A stretch of 64,000 nt of DNA from Scilla litardierei. Taxonomy: Eukaryota; Streptophyta; Magnoliopsida; Asparagales; Asparagaceae. A model generated the notes under the pieces. The model saw nothing but the letters and a program-made list of their open reading frames with translations. It was not told the origin of the DNA and made no database searches. Of the stretch, positions 11,211-23,297 are shown piece by piece; the stretch's first letter is position 1; each line of letters begins with the position of its first letter. Location: assembly GCA_030789695.1 (NCBI GenBank), contig CM061133.1, forward strand, positions 94,153,248 to 94,217,247. The letters run 5' to 3'. A program made the position numbers and the translations under genes.

Positions 11211-12502
11211 ACTCCACTCTAATGTCATGCTCACTCATTTGGTCAAAAGAATTCACCCCCCAAGCTTAACTTTTAGCGTCACATCCAAAGGAAATAATTG
11301 TGGAATTTTGTCTTGGTTTTCCCAAGTATATTTGTGTCACCAAATAATGAAACTGAGAATTTTCTCTCTTTTATTTTTGAACTTTTGAAACTTTGTTTCT
11401 CATTTTTCTTGTTGGACTTTGTAGGAGCAATATGATTTGTATTTTTGATTTTTGGCTCCTTTTTGGCTTTTTGTACTTTTTGGAGCTAGCTTTTCTTTTG
11501 TATGTGATTTTTGGGAATGGATGCGGTGTAAATAGCTTTTGGGAGGTGAACTCAAGTGACATGTAGAGAATAAAAGATAAATTTGAAGAAAGAATTAGTA
11601 TAACACTCGGCTCACTCAAAAGTGTGCACAAATGGTTTATTAAAATAATACATCAACTAGACTCATATGTAAACATGGATATTCTTAATCATTTCAACGA
11701 GTAGTGAAGTCAAGCAGTAAAGTTTCCAATCGTATCAGGCATGCAATAGGAATGTGAACAAGAATATAAAAGCGATGCTTCAGATATGCTAATAATGCAT
11801 AAATCTTGGTGCATTTCCAATGAGACATACTAAACACTACTCTGCACATTCAGTTTCAATAAGTTTCATGCAATTAGTTAGAGAAGTCATCAAAAGAAGT
11901 ATATTTTGCAAGCACTTATGAATAACAAGATAATGAAATAACTCTAAATAGAATGCAATGGAATATAAGTATCGTGATGGCTACGAAAGCAATAAGAGAT
12001 GTCATCACAAAGCACTCAACTAGCAAAAGAAAGAAAAGAAAAAGTGGAATAAAAAAAGCATGCGCAAAAACCAAAAGGTGAGAAATATGATGCTAAAGAA
12101 AGAAGAAAAAATGTGGTGGAAAAATGGGTGGAAAATAAAGCGAAAATGATGCAAAGTGAAAGAAAAATAAATAAAAGCTATAGTGCTCAGCTCCCAAGCT
12201 AAACACAACACTGTCCTCACTGCTGTGAACTCGCGAAAGATAGTGAATTATGTTAGGGTGGGGTGGGTGGGTAACGAGAAATCCTAAAAATAAGAAAACT
12301 AAAAGTAAAAGAAGAAAAAAAATGAATGATTGCAAATGCATGGTCATAATACCTAAAATATGAACAAGCATGCAAATGATGTAATGATGCATATGCAGAT
12401 AGATGAAAATGGGTTCTCCCCCAAGCTTTGCAGTGCTAAGCCCCATGTGGACAGATGGGCACACGAAAGAGTGAGAGGGGAGAACATGGGCATAAATGAA
12501 AA
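11211..12502 (-). other. G5 non-coding 3' region with polypurine-like tract
   Basis: AAGCTTGGGGGGTG (minus, near 11266-11253) parallels the polypurine tract of G7 (AGCTTGGGGGATTT). The region then runs through T-rich sequence, purine-rich A/G tracts (12020-12180, 12280-12330) and three CCCAAGCT motifs that have counterparts in G7 at 23300-25080. No supported gene. Confidence 0.55.
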
Positions 12503-14644
12503 TCAAGCAGCGTCACCACCCTCTGGAGGTGGTGATGGGTCCCGCTGCTGTGGACCCGAATATGGAGGGTCAACAGATGGTGTAACAGTCTCCATAGGTG
12601 GTGCATGAGTGACTGGACGTGCTTGTGTAAATGTAGCAGGTGGTGTACCCAGTACCCTTAGAATATCTAAAATCTCTCGAGTGTCCTACCGTTGTGACTG
12701 GAGATGGCTAGTGAACTTCTGTCTGAAGATGAGGAAGTCACGCCTCAGCCCAGCAACCTCAGACTCTACCGCTATCAAGCGTGCGTCGGTGTGGCAGGAG
12801 CTTGATGGCTTACGTGCACCACTAGGGGCACCTCTCTCTACCTGGACTCATGCATGTAGTGCACGAGGTCTGACTGTGAAATCAGGAGAGAGTGGCCTAG
12901 CGGGGATCTCGACAGAAGATGGGACAGGGACAGATGCGAGATCAGGTGCAGAGGTTGGAATGGATATATGAGCAGGCAGAGTCGTCGTGGCGACAGACGT
13001 GGTGATAGATACCACGATGCTCTTAGTGAAAATGGCAGCGATGGAGACAGAACTGCTGCCAAAAGCTGTTGTGGACAGTGTCACTGTGGACTCAGGAATG
13101 ATATGAATGAGAGGAGTGGAGTTCACATGTGCAGAGTCTGTGGTAGTAGGGACAATCTGGTCTACAGGCTTGGTACCGACAGGCTCAATAAAGGTAGTCT
13201 CTAGTGTAGACTCAAGAGCAACAGATAAAGAAATGCCCTCAGATACAGGCAGTGATGATGGTGGTACAGTGATCTCGGTGCTAGAAGTGTGTACTAGCCC
13301 TGAACTCTCAGCTGGAGTGGTGGAAGGTATGGTAGTGGTGGACGCACTGACAGAAGTGGGGACATGGGTGCTCGCTAAAGGTGTGGAAGTGGTAGGGATG
13401 GCTTCTCTCTCATGGTCCTCCTCAGAGCTAAGCTCCCAATCATCATCACCCTCCACAACGGGTGGTCCTATGGGTTCCAAGACGTGAATGTGCGGGATGT
13501 GGAGTACACCAGGTAGTAGCCAGTCTAAGTGGACAGGCTCAATGCGTGTAAGGTCAGGGCGTGGGAGGACCATGTGATACTCACACTGGGGGCCTAAGAG
13601 GTAGATCCAATGGCACTCATCGTGGGGCCTGATGATGTGCATGCGTGTAAACACATCGGTAGTCAATGTGGTGGGCCCGATGGTAGCCAAGTGATCGATA
13701 GGAAGGTCTAGGCTAAGCATGAGGGAAAAGAAAGTGAAGAAACCACCACAACAAATCTTCATGGCAGAGGTGGAAGTGGAAACCATGCGGTTGCATAGCC
13801 AATGGGCCGTGTCTGATAGAAGGTAGGGTCGGAGTGTACCATTGTCAGATTGTTGGACGGGTCTGGTCATCCTACTAAGGTGGACCAAATCAGGGTGTGA
13901 GATAGTGCCAAGATCAGGCCTAGAAAAGATATTTGTAGTGAGATGGTGCTAAGCAAAGCACAGACACAGGTGAATGATGGACGAGGACTTCGCCCAACTA
14001 GGGCCAAAATGTGGGAGACCGGCTATCCAAATCCAGAAACTCTCGACACTAAAGGATGTGAGCTCGGTATTGGGTGCAAAGGCTTGAGAAGGATCTGGGA
14101 TGGGTGGGAAGCTGAAGAAGGTTCAGATCATGGCGTAGGTGACGACAACGTCACGGACCAAGAGTCTGAACCTAATTCCATGGTATGCCCATACTATGCA
14201 GCTCATCGCCTCGTAGGTGAGGCAAACATAGGTGGTGATAGTCATATGCAAGAAGTGCTCCCAACCTATGGCCTGGTAAAGGTGCTGAACACCCTCAAGC
14301 ACCCCTAGACTCTGGAGGGCTGGGATGTCGGCGAATCTAGTGGGGACGATTGGGCGACGAGAAATGATCGTGAATCTATTGCAGCGCACATCGTTCCTGA
14401 AGACAATGTCATATGTCTTCAGGGTCCCCTGGGGTGGCTGAGGTGGGGGTGGTGGAGCGGATGTAGGAATGGGAATTGCGGCACTAGCCTTTGGTCCCTC
14501 TAGTGTGAGTGGTGTCGGGGATGGGGAGCATGCGGGTGGTGGAGATGGTCGACGGCGTGTCCCGCGAGAAGAGGAAGCGTCGGAGGCATCGACTTTACTC
14601 TTCTTCACTGGGGGCTTCCTACTACCACATGTCCTAGGTGGCAT
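12503..14644 (-). pseudogene. G5 accessory ORF, plant-transposon-protein-like, frameshifted
   Basis: Minus-strand start at 14644 (M-P-P-R-T-C-G-S-R-K). A Ser/Pro-rich tail is followed by a segment with YDIVFRNDVRCNRF, ISRRPIVPTRFADIPAL, LGVLEGVQHLYQAIGWEHFL and RFRLLVRDVV. I recognise this as the putative plant transposon protein domain (Pfam Transposase_32-like) often found with Athila/Tat elements. The frame stops near 14123. Another frame (13888-12848) continues with LRPYLLSDTAHWLCNRM, then a long Ser/Thr/Pro-rich stretch. The last codons (12555-12503) read PSPPPEGGDAA-stop, as in the G7 homologue. At least two frameshifts. Function unknown. Confidence 0.65.
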
Positions 14645-15172
14645 CGTGTGTGTAATGTGTGACCGGTTGCAAACACAAGATATGGTGATATAAAGTGTAG
14701 ACAGAAACGAGTATACCAAATCTTGGGAAGTGTGACGGTCACAAGTGGTAATGTGAATGCGAAGCCTCCAAGTGAATCATCCCCCAAGCTATCTCCAAGC
14801 GACGAATGCAATCTAAACCCAAGCACTGCCTCCTAACGCTCCAAATGTACCTGCATTAGATGATATGAAAAGTATTAATAGCTTGTTAAAGAAATTAATA
14901 GGGTTTTGGGTTCAAAATTTGAAATAAATTGATTTTTGGATTCAAATTAGGAATTAGAGAGAGAGATGTGGGAGAGAGGGGAGATGGATGGATGGAATGG
15001 AGTGAGAAGAGGGGTCGGACCGAGTGGCTGGGTGGCCATGATCAGGCGACGTGTGCAGCGGCAATCGATCGAGTGTGGGGTTGAGTATGTTAGGGTTTGA
15101 TAAAGGGAACTTGAGCTTAGGCTGCGTTGGGGATTGATTTGAGTTGGGGATTATTTGGGGTGGGGTCGGGTG
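14645..15172 (-). other. G5 leader between internal TATA box and accessory ORF
   Basis: About 530 bp with no supported frame. It would be the 5' leader of an accessory-ORF transcript if the TATA box at 15173-15188 is used. It contains a CCCCCAAGCT motif (14790-14799) and a GA-rich stretch (14957-15020). Confidence 0.35.
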
Positions 15173-15188
15173 GTTATATATGGGGCCA
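15173..15188 (-). promoter_or_regulatory. Internal TATA box of G5
   Basis: Minus strand GGCCCCATATATAACC. It lies between the internal palindrome array (upstream) and the accessory ORF start (downstream), the same order as in G7 at 25917-25925. Confidence 0.5.
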
Positions 15189-15249
15189 ACCGAGCTAAGG
15201 CCGCTCAGTCGGTCCCGTTCTGATTTTAAAAGAGTGGGCCGTTGCTTTA

Positions 15250-15622
15250 AGTTGCTGCTCGATCGAGCAGTGCATGCTGCTTAGTCGAGTAGAAAAAAGA
15301 AAATTAATCCCCCAATCTGACCCTGGTACTCGACCGAGCTACTTACTCAGCTTGGTTGAGCTGAATATTTTTAGAGCTCTTATTTTGCTCTTGTCTGCTA
15401 TTGCCCTGAACTCGACCGAGTACTATGGCTACTCGGTCGAGTCGAATTGATTCCAGAGCGATGTTTTCAGCTCTATTCTGTGACTGCTCCTAAGATCGAC
15501 CGAGTAGGGTAGCTACTCGGTCGAGTCTAATTGATTCCAGAGTGCTGTTTTTGCTTTCTTCTATTGCTGTCATGAGCTCGATCGAGTAGGGTAGCCACTC
15601 GGTCGAGTGACTCTCCTCTTGT
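15250..15622. repeat. Internal CTCGACCGAG/CTCGGTCGAG palindrome array of G5
   Basis: Five or more inverted pairs of the type ACTCGACCGAGTA ... TACTCGGTCGAGT with short loops (around 15250-15290, 15328-15362, 15410-15450, 15493-15530, 15575-15610), separated by spacers sharing TTGATTCCAGAG. The same words recur in the G5 LTR (44565-45030). Confidence 0.85.
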
Positions 15623-15851
15623 CTTCAATGATAATGTAGCTACTCTTCTCATCTCCTCTTGGGTCCTTCTCTGTTTCTTCATTGTTTTTAACACTCCCTT
15701 CATTGTCTACCTGCACATGGAAGTATGCGTCAGAAATTTTTATAATTTTTATAATTTAATGGGTTTCTAATGAATTAAAAATATTTTTATTTGGTTTTTT
15801 AGGTAGAATGGAGAGCTAAACTAGAAATAAAACAAAAGAATAAAGGAAAAT

Positions 15852-15901
15852 TTGGGTTGCCTCCCGATAAGTGATTGTTTAAAGTCGTAAGCTCGACTCC
15901 C
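15852..15901 (-). other. Conserved non-coding block GGGTTGCCTCCC in G5
   Basis: TTGGGTTGCCTCCCGATAAG followed by GTTTAAAGTCGTAAGCTCGA matches the block at 26408-26465 in G7 (GGGTTGCCTCCCATGAAGCG, GTTTAACGTCGTTGGCTCGA). It sits just past the protease in both. I know similar strings from many plant repeats near gag-protease ORFs; no function is established to my knowledge. Confidence 0.65.
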
Positions 15902-15910
15902 TTTGATCTT

Positions 15911-16345
15911 CAATGATGATATTGATGTTTGTCGCATATGATATGCGCTCATCATGTTTTCCTATGAGGCCATGTGGTGGCAGTTGGTTTGCCTCGCTTC
16001 TTCAGTCTTCAGAAATTGTAAAGATCGCAGCCTCTGGTTAATGATGATGAAGTGGTATACCTGGCAGGTCCTCGTCCAAGACCTTCAAGTAGGCGACCAA
16101 TACCTTATCATGAATGACGTCACCGTCATCGTCTATGTTCTTACTCATAGGATCTCTTGCAATCTCCTCCATGGCATATTCTTCGGTAGCTTCATCCTCC
16201 AATAGCTCAAGATAGCTAGCATCTTCGTGCGGGAAGTGCTCCTTCATCAGCTTTTGTAGATGGAATTCAATCTCTATATTTCCAATGTCCATAGATAACG
16301 TCCCTTGACGGACGTCGATCAAAACTCCAGTTGTGGCCATGAAAG
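15911..16345 (-). pseudogene. G5 protease C-terminal part, cut off by C6
   Basis: Directly at the C6 border the minus strand reads M-A-T-T-G-V-L-I-D-V, the continuation of the GRPF motif found at 41019-41040. It runs on as RQGTLSMDIGNIEIEFHL, the retropepsin-like C-terminal core, then an acidic tail (LELLEDEATEEYAMEEIARD). G7's intact equivalent reads GRPFMATAGVLIDVKNGKLS, so the split is unambiguous. Confidence 0.85.
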
Positions 16346-16754
16346 TGTTGAGTATTGATTCCTCGGATTTGGTTTTGGATGATGAGCAAACATAAATATC
16401 GTGTACTAACTGTTTGTGAGCGCAGTGATGGAGATCATCGCCAAAAGAATACGCATATCCAAAGCGACCTCTCAAGACTTCTCAATACAGGTGATCGTAT
16501 GCCTGAAGCTTCGTTGAAGCTCTAGGAGCAATATTGAAGTCAAGAAGAATGAAGATTGAATCTTCGAAGACGGTTCGTCATGTATTATTTATTGTCTTCT
16601 AGCTTCATAGATTAGAATGTTAAGCCTTGAGTAGGACTTACATTAATATCTTCATTTCGCTCATATCTTAGAGCTAGGACTATCATAGAAGCCATTAGAA
16701 ACTTTCCCGAAGCCTACCGCTTCTTCCCTCGGCTTCTTATGCATCTTAGTTGGT

Positions 16755-17355
16755 TCAAGTAGAAAAACCAATCGACTAGATGACGATCTAATTGGTTGGA
16801 AATCCTTCTTGAACCGACTAGATATCATATCTCAACTCAGCCCATCCACTGTTGGTCAATTAGTCGGTCCGAGAAGGTTCACCGACCGACTAGATGACGA
16901 TTTAGTCGGTTGGAAATCCTACTCAGACTGACTAGTTATCCCAATCAATTGAAGACAATTTGTTGACCAATTAGTCGGTCTAAGAAGGCTCACCGATCGA
17001 CTAAATGACGATCTAGTCGGTTGATGTTTCTTCTCAGACCGACTAGTTTTCCTTGTGAAATTTGACCTTTGCACTGTTGGCCAGTTAGTTGGTTCAAGAA
17101 GGATGGTTAATGCATTAAATGACAATCTAGTCGGTTGATGATCCTTCTTAGACCGACTAGTTTCAAATCTAGTCGGTCCAAGAAGGTTCACTGACCGACT
17201 AGTTGTCAATCTAATTGGTTGATGATCCTTCTTAGACCGACTAGTTCTTACCCAGATTTCACCATCTTCTCTGTTAACCATCTAGTCGGTCCAAGAAGGT
17301 TCACTGACCGACTAGTTGTCAATCTAGTCGGTTGATGACCCTTCTTAGACCGATT
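16755..17355. repeat. ACCGACTAG/CTAGTCGGT palindrome array in C6 5' LTR
   Basis: About six inverted pairs of the type ACCGACTAG-(6 to 9 nt)-CTAGTCGGT. Several are degraded to CTAATTGG or AGTTGG. They are interleaved with a GAAGGTTCA/TCCTTCTTAGACC spacer, and the array ends about 70 bp upstream of the TATA box. Confidence 0.85.
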
Positions 17356-17423
17356 AAGCAGCTTCAGAAATAGATCCGTTGGGCATTTAATGCCACGAAT
17401 TTTGTGACCGTTTTCTCTCTTCC

Positions 17424-17432
17424 CTATATAAG
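17424..17432 (+). promoter_or_regulatory. TATA box of C6 5' LTR
   Basis: CTATATAAG in a TTCCCTATATAAGTTTG context, just 3' of the palindrome array. The 3' LTR has a weaker CTTTAAATAG at the equivalent place (about 40276). Confidence 0.55.
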
Positions 17433-17573
17433 TTTGTGTGCTTCTAACCAAGGATCCAAGGCTGAAATTAGAGACATTTTCACACCTTTGAGAAGAGCCA
17501 TTCATTCTCATTTCTAAGCTCTCTCATCTCACAAGAATCTCTCTTCCACTCTTTGAGCACTAATTTCTCAAGA

Positions 17574-20500
17574 GAGATGCATGTAGATGTCACTTTGTGT
17601 TTGAGACTATCTCATGCATATTCTATGTTTGCATATTGTGTGCCTCGTATGTCATTCATGTCTATGTGTTTCACGTGTGTCAAATTCTTGACTAATGTGC
17701 ATTGTGTATTCATAATCCTTACTCATATGTTTATTCGAGGATTATTTATAACATGTGGCTTAAATATTTTCATGTTAGAACTAATGCTCATTTGCATGTT
17801 TCACACACGGGACACGCTTATATTTATGTTCCACTTCACAAGCGTGCATCCCAACTTCCTACTCATGCCTCTACAACCTCTTAAGAATCCCAAATCACTA
17901 TCTTTTGGATTCCTAAGATTACTTCTAGGCATGGTATGAACACACATATAGAATCGTATATTAGAAATGACATATTCTCATGCGACTCATATTGCGTTTC
18001 ATTGCTTGGGTACCATGCTTGTATAATTACTTTTTGTACCCATATTTATATGTGAGTTCGTCCTCTACTCCCAAGTTTGCTTAGTTTGTATGATTTTGAG
18101 GGAGTATGACATGTTTGATTGCTATCACGACATTATATTTGGTATCAGATTAGTTGAGTTCGTCCACTACCCCCAACATCAATATATGCCATTACATTTC
18201 TCTCATATTATGTTGTGCATATAGATTAGTTGATTTCTCTAACCCTTGGTGATTTTCTATCTTATTGATATGCCAAAGGAAAGAGAAATTTGGTTTTGAA
18301 AATCAATACTTTATGCTTTTCATGCACACTCTTTGTGGTATTACTTTTCATGCCTTCCTTCAATATGTGTTGTGCCGTGAATGTTTATTTTGTGCACATA
18401 TGCATATTGAACGAGGAATCTTTATTGCACACACACTATTGTATTAGATATGTGTATTCATAATGATGTTGCTTGACTAAATCATATGCATAGGAATTAT
18501 TAGTCTAGGTGTACCTAAATTTCTAATGGTTGAGAATTGTTAATTCCTGATTTGCATGATTTTTATGATTATCTTAACTCATTTCAATGCATGTCATGCA
18601 TTTCTATTGATGAGTGTTATTTACAATTGCTAAATGATTGGTTATTGGACTACTTGATTTTGTTCATTAACCTATTGGATCCAAAAAGTTTTTGGATACC
18701 ACCAATTGTTGAATTGTCAGATTGTTGTGCAAGATGCCTACCCTACACACTCCTTGGTTTACAAATGATGGATCAATTCAAAGGAAAGGATGGTGCATTG
18801 GAGATGCACACATATAGGGAGAGTAAATGGTTGTAAGTATGTGTTTCGTACAATTAGTATTTTAATATATTGGTTTTGACTAACATGTTTACAATTGGTA
18901 TTTTAAAATATTTGATTTGTGTAATATAACATACTTCTTCATTAGCTCATTCTTGTCACAGCCTCATGAAATTGTTTGTTTATGTGACTTCCATGTTCAT
19001 GTATGTCATGTATGTCTTATTACGACTCATGTATCATGGTAGCTATAACATTCATATAATGATTTGGTTAGTTGTTTATTAATGTTCATATCTTTGGAAC
19101 ACGTTGTCATCACACATCGTATTCCTCACATACATGCTTCTGTGTGAAGATTGTTATATGTTCTGGATATTATAACTGATATGTATGACATGCTTGCTTG
19201 TTTATTAGACTGTATTAAGTATATTGATCTTAATCTTCATTGAAAATTTTTCAATTCCTTCATTTAAGATTCATTTCTTGCTGGCATGCTATACTTCATC
19301 ATGTTATACATAATTCATGCCATGTATAAGATTAATGACTTAGGATCTTTATGCAAATTTGTTCATTGTATCACCACACATCTCATACTTTTCTTATAGT
19401 TCGTATGATTATCTTTATGAGACGTATTGATATGATTTGGGGTGATCAATGTGTGTTACTTGTCATTTTAATTACTTCATGACTGTTGTTTAGCTATGAT
19501 TTTATTCAAGAGATCTTTCATGTATATAGCTAAATCTTTCATGGATGATATTTTCACAAGTGACATAACATTCATTCATATTAGTTAGTGATCTTCATGC
19601 AATATTTCTCACTATGTCATCTCTCATCTCACGCTCATATTTTATGCTATTTTGATGAGATGTTAGAGATAACTTGTGCTTTACACGATCACATAAGCTT
19701 TATATTGTGTTTGATGATATGTATATTCTGTCATAGATATTCTTCCATGAATATATCTTGATGCACTATGACTTCTTTGATGCTACCTCCAATTATATTG
19801 TGCTTACACAAGTCTTTTTATTCTATTCGCACAATTGGTATGCATGCTTGCGATGTTCATGATAACTTTACTCGTTTATGACCTACCTTGTGACTTTGAT
19901 CGTAGACTATCTTCATGCCTTTGCTCAAAAGATATTTTGTCACATTATGCCTCATGTTGAATCCTTTGTGATAATTGAGCTAGGATGAAATCATGTCTCT
20001 ATTTGTTCACCTTGTTTCCTTCTCAAGTAATATCATGATTTTGACAGTATTTGCGTGCTTGCCATACTCTGTTATATTACAATTGGTATCATCTCTACAT
20101 ATCATATTTACATTTGGTATCATATTTACAATTGTTAGACTATTTATATTGGATATCATCTTTATATGATCTTGTTTGATGCTAGTTTTGAGCGTATGAT
20201 ATAGTGCTTATCTTCCTCTTGCTCATGGCATTCCATGCTTATCTTTGACTCATTATGTGAGTATCTATTCTGGAATGCATGCTAGTACTATGGTCCTTTT
20301 GAACATTGGTTCAATTAGTATCTTAGTGTACTAGAATTGTGTATGCCATACGTTTTATGATGTTACTATCTCTATTTTGGCATAACACTTTTGCGTGATA
20401 TAGATATTTGATGTTCATTTTTCCTTGTATCACCTTGTCACCCCACATCGCACACTTCACTTATATTTGGTATGCTTACTTTTGGAGATGCTTTGTGGAG

Positions 20501-20766
20501 GTTAGATGGAGATACTTTTGGAGATGACTTGGTATGTCTACATTTGGTTTCTCATGCCATTATACTTAATTTGTGTTATTATATTATAACATAAATTGAA
20601 GGTGATTACAATTGGTATTGATTATATTGATTACATTGTGTATGAAAACAAGTTTGTTTACTTCGTCGTCCGACGATTATATTGATTAAATAGATTTGCT
20701 TGTATGAAAACATAGAATTGTTTTCCATGCACTAAATTTTTCTTGATATATCTTACCAAGTATACA
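17574..20766 (+). other. AT-rich Copia 3'-internal-like tract ending at a primer site
   Basis: Not present in the C6 3' LTR. Parts parallel 30200-31012: an F-W-I-P-K...ESYIRNDI relic near 17900-17970, TTGGATCCAAAAAG(T/A)TTTTTGGATACC, a GGGAGAG motif followed by TTGTAAGTAT (about 18829), TAGAATTGTGTATGCCATA (about 20332), and ATAGAATTGTTTTCCATGCA at the end. It is either an LTR of a related Copia (about 18830-20766) preceded by the tail of another copy, or a duplicated internal tract. I could not decide. No intact gene is seen. Confidence 0.45.
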
Positions 20767-20768
20767 AT

Positions 20769-20780
20769 TGGTATCAGAGC
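20769..20780 (+). other. Primer binding site of the Copia inside C6
   Basis: TGGTATCAGAGC, complementary to initiator tRNA-Met, two bases after a CA end (AGTATACA) and 27 bp before the gag start. Confidence 0.85.
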
Positions 20781-20807
20781 CAAGGTTAAAGCTACAAGTT
20801 CAAAGTT

Positions 20808-21727
20808 ATGACGAACAACGAATACAACGTCTTCAAGGATCGTCACGGAGCTTCTTCAGTATTGGAAGGGCAATCCTCAACTAGGCCTCCCTCCTTCAAT
20901 GGTACCAATTACAGGTACTGGAAATGCCGGATGGAAACTTTCCTCCGGAGTGCTTCATTGTGGAGAGCCACGTTGACGGAGTATGTCGAGCCGTTCCGAA
21001 GAAGATTTTGCGAAGTGGACTCCCGCGGAGGTCACCGCGGAGGTAAGCAATGCCAATGCAATGAACGCCTTGCAATGCGCATTGGAGCCCGAGGACTTCA
21101 ATAAGATATGCACATGTAAGAGTGCATATCAAATATGGAACTCCCTCCTCATTTTGCACGAAGGAACGAGTACGGTAAAAGATTCTAAACTCGTTGTCGC
21201 TAACAAAGAATTTGAGTTGTTTCACATGGAACAGGGTGAAACTATGAAGGACTACTATTCTCGCTTCATGGATATTTCCAACGAATTGGAAGCTCTTGGG
21301 AAGATCTACACCCAAAAGGAGAAAGTCTCAAAGATCATCGATGGACTTCCTTCTTGTTGGGAAAAGCGTACCTTTGCCATCGAGGAAGGTAACGATATGA
21401 GTAAATATACCGTCGTTCAACTAATGGGTACCTTGATTTCTTATGAGGTACACAAGGAAAGCAAGATAAGGATGAAGGAAAAGATGAAGTCGTACTTGAA
21501 GCAAGACGAGCCAAAGAAAAAGGTGATTGCATACAAGGCCGATCCATCTACCGATGATGAAGAATCGGAAGAAGAATCAGAAGATGAGTTGGACATGGAA
21601 ACTTTGGCCGATTTGGCAAAGAAGTTCGACCGATGCTTCCGAAAAGGTAAGTTTAAGAATTTATCTAAGTTTGGTTCTACTAATGTTTCTACTCCCGTGT
21701 GTTATAAATGTAATAAGCCAGGACATA
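20808..21727 (+). pseudogene. Copia gag (DUF4219-UBN2), frameshifted and cut by G7
   Basis: The Met at 20808 starts M-T-N-N-E-Y-N-V-F-K. PPSFNGTNYRYWKCRMETFL (DUF4219) follows. A one-base slip near 20985 moves the reading to the frame with SEEDFAKWTPAEV and the UBN2 core (CKSAYQIWNSLLILHEGTST, KLVVANKEFELFHMEQGETM). The UBN2 tail (KIIDGLPSCWEKRTFAIEE), an acidic stretch and half a zinc knuckle (CYKCNKPGHM) come next. The G7 LTR begins inside the knuckle. Apart from the frameshift it is well preserved. Confidence 0.85.
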
Positions 21728-22662
21728 TGACGTGATGCCACGCTGGCGGTGAGCCGCGCGGCACGGGGGTTTAGATATTTGTAACCGCAAGCGCACGGTG
21801 TTGTAGTGTGGCTTGGGGGTCGAACACAGGGAGGCTAGGATGTGCTTGTGTCAAGGAGGACCAAAATCACCCCATGGGTGAGCTAGCCCGAATCGGTTAA
21901 TGGATTGTCACGGAAAGGAATGCAAGGTATGAACAATAAGAAAATAAACCCGGGACTTTGGTTTCCACTCCAACGAGCGACTCTTGCCGATACGGCCTAC
22001 GGGTAGGATAGCAATCGGAATTAGGGTCTAATGGTGAGACGTTGCCTCTGAAAGTGGTACCGGCACCCCATGGGCCCGATATTCCGGTCGGTGCCTAGGA
22101 TGATACACCGGACTTCCCGGATTCGATCAGTGGGCACTCCCGTGTCCATTAACACTGATCGATTCCGGGAGCACTAAGCTCACAACGATAACTCCCAACG
22201 TCTCATCCTGCCTCTCCCGCACGCTAGGATTCGACGTTTACGCTAAGGGCGTGAGCTATGGCTAGGGAGTCAACCGCCAAGTTTATTCCCCCTTGGCCCA
22301 ACGGTCAAAGGCGGTCTTTTTTCCACCGATGACAATGAAACACCCCGCGTAACCGTTAGATTCCTAATCCCTATCGATTTCCTAACCCTATGGATGCATC
22401 GGGAAGAGCCCCCGAAGGGGTTTCCGCCAAAATCCCAGATTTGGGAACTACTCACAAAAATTCATTAAAAAGCGATCTAAACGAAAATGAACTGTTGGAA
22501 TCATAATCAGACGATTGGAATGCGGAAGTAATAGAGCAATAAATATAATACTAAAGTTTAAGAAAGATCCAAAAACTTACAATAGAAAAGTAATTACAGC
22601 CGTCACAATAGGAGAAAACAGTAAAAACTAGCAGCTCCGCCGTTTCTGGAACCCTAGGGGTT

Positions 22663-22672
22663 CTATTTATAG
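22663..22672 (-). promoter_or_regulatory. TATA box of G7 left LTR
   Basis: Minus strand AGCCTATAAATAGAACC. The right LTR has ATATAAATAG at 29491-29500. In both, the palindrome array starts about 12-20 bp upstream. Confidence 0.6.
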
Positions 22673-22683
22673 GCTCTCGTATC

Positions 22684-23062
22684 ACCCGATCGGTTGACAA
22701 GTCAACCGATCGGGTGATCTGTTACAGATAGTAAACAGAAAACGGCGAACTTTCACCCGGTCATATGAACCGGTCGGGTGAGTTCTTGGAGTGACCGGTT
22801 GGATCTTGGCGCCATCGGGTGAAGGGATCGGTTGGGTGCCCGTGTCTCCGACTCCTCAGCATCAGCTACAGATGAACCGATCGGGTGAGAGTCACCCGAT
22901 CGGTTGGAATTTGGCTCGAAAAGACAGAGAGTTGGCCCCCGTTGAACCGGCCTGTGAACCGGTCGGGTGACTTTCACTTGAGCTCCGGCTGAGGCCGGGT
23001 GGTGCACGCGTGCATCACCCGATCGGTTGGAGATGACCAACCGACCGGGTGAGGGGCTGAAA
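22684..23062. repeat. ACCGATCGGT-type palindrome array in G7 left LTR
   Basis: About ten occurrences of CACCCGATCGGTT, AACCGATCGGGTG or AACCGGTCGGGTG words, some paired (CACCCGATCGGTTGACAAGT then CAACCGATCGGGTG). Each word is itself near-palindromic around CGATCG. The same array is at 29511-29892 in the right LTR. Confidence 0.9.
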
Positions 23063-23297
23063 GATGTATTCTTCGTCGTTTGACCCCTTGGGTCACGCGT
23101 GACTCCTCCCGTTGCTCCGGGGACTTGAGATATCGTCGTTAAATGTCCCCTACGCGGGCAATCTCCTGCAAACATGGAGAAACAAAGAAAAGTGAAAGAA
23201 ATCGAGAAAATACGAGAAAACGAATAAAATACGGCGGAAAATACGGAGAAACACAAAAGAAAACGTGCGTGAATATATGAAATATAAACGCACGTCA

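Larger units (their letters stand above)
16346..17573 (+). repeat. C6 5' LTR, partial (5' 1.2 kb)
   Basis: Starts TGTTGAGTATTGATTCC and matches the 3' LTR (39295 on) almost base for base for about 400 bp, then more loosely through a palindrome array and a TATA box (CTATATAAG, 17424-17432). Similarity ends at CTCAAGAGAGAT (about 17573). The U5 part of the 3' LTR (40440-41018) has no counterpart here. Confidence 0.8.
21728..23297 (-). repeat. G7 left (3') LTR, 1570 bp
   Basis: Near-identical to 28556-30125. It contains a minus-strand TATA (CTATAAATAG, 22663-22672) with the ACCGATCGGT palindrome array right upstream (22684-23062). It interrupts the zinc knuckle of the Copia gag at its left end. 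Confidence 0.95.

Noticed and set aside
12605..13487. Plus-strand frames across the G5 accessory ORF
   Set aside because: They are mirror frames of the Ser/Thr/Pro-rich minus-strand protein and have no recognisable motif.
17702..17884. Open frame in the AT-rich tract near 17.7-17.9 kb
   Set aside because: Only the downstream W-I-P-K-like relic resembles Copia gag. The frame itself is short, without a domain, and interrupted right after.
18830..20766. A firm LTR call for this AT-rich tract
   Set aside because: It ends properly at a primer site, but the proposed partner (30683-31012) is much shorter, and the upstream sequence looks like internal DNA of the same kind. Left as unresolved.
22684..23062. 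Regular short palindromic repeats resembling a CRISPR array
   Set aside because: Spacing and unit length are irregular, the words also appear inside LTRs on both sides of the element, there are no cas genes, and the context is clearly plant retrotransposon DNA.
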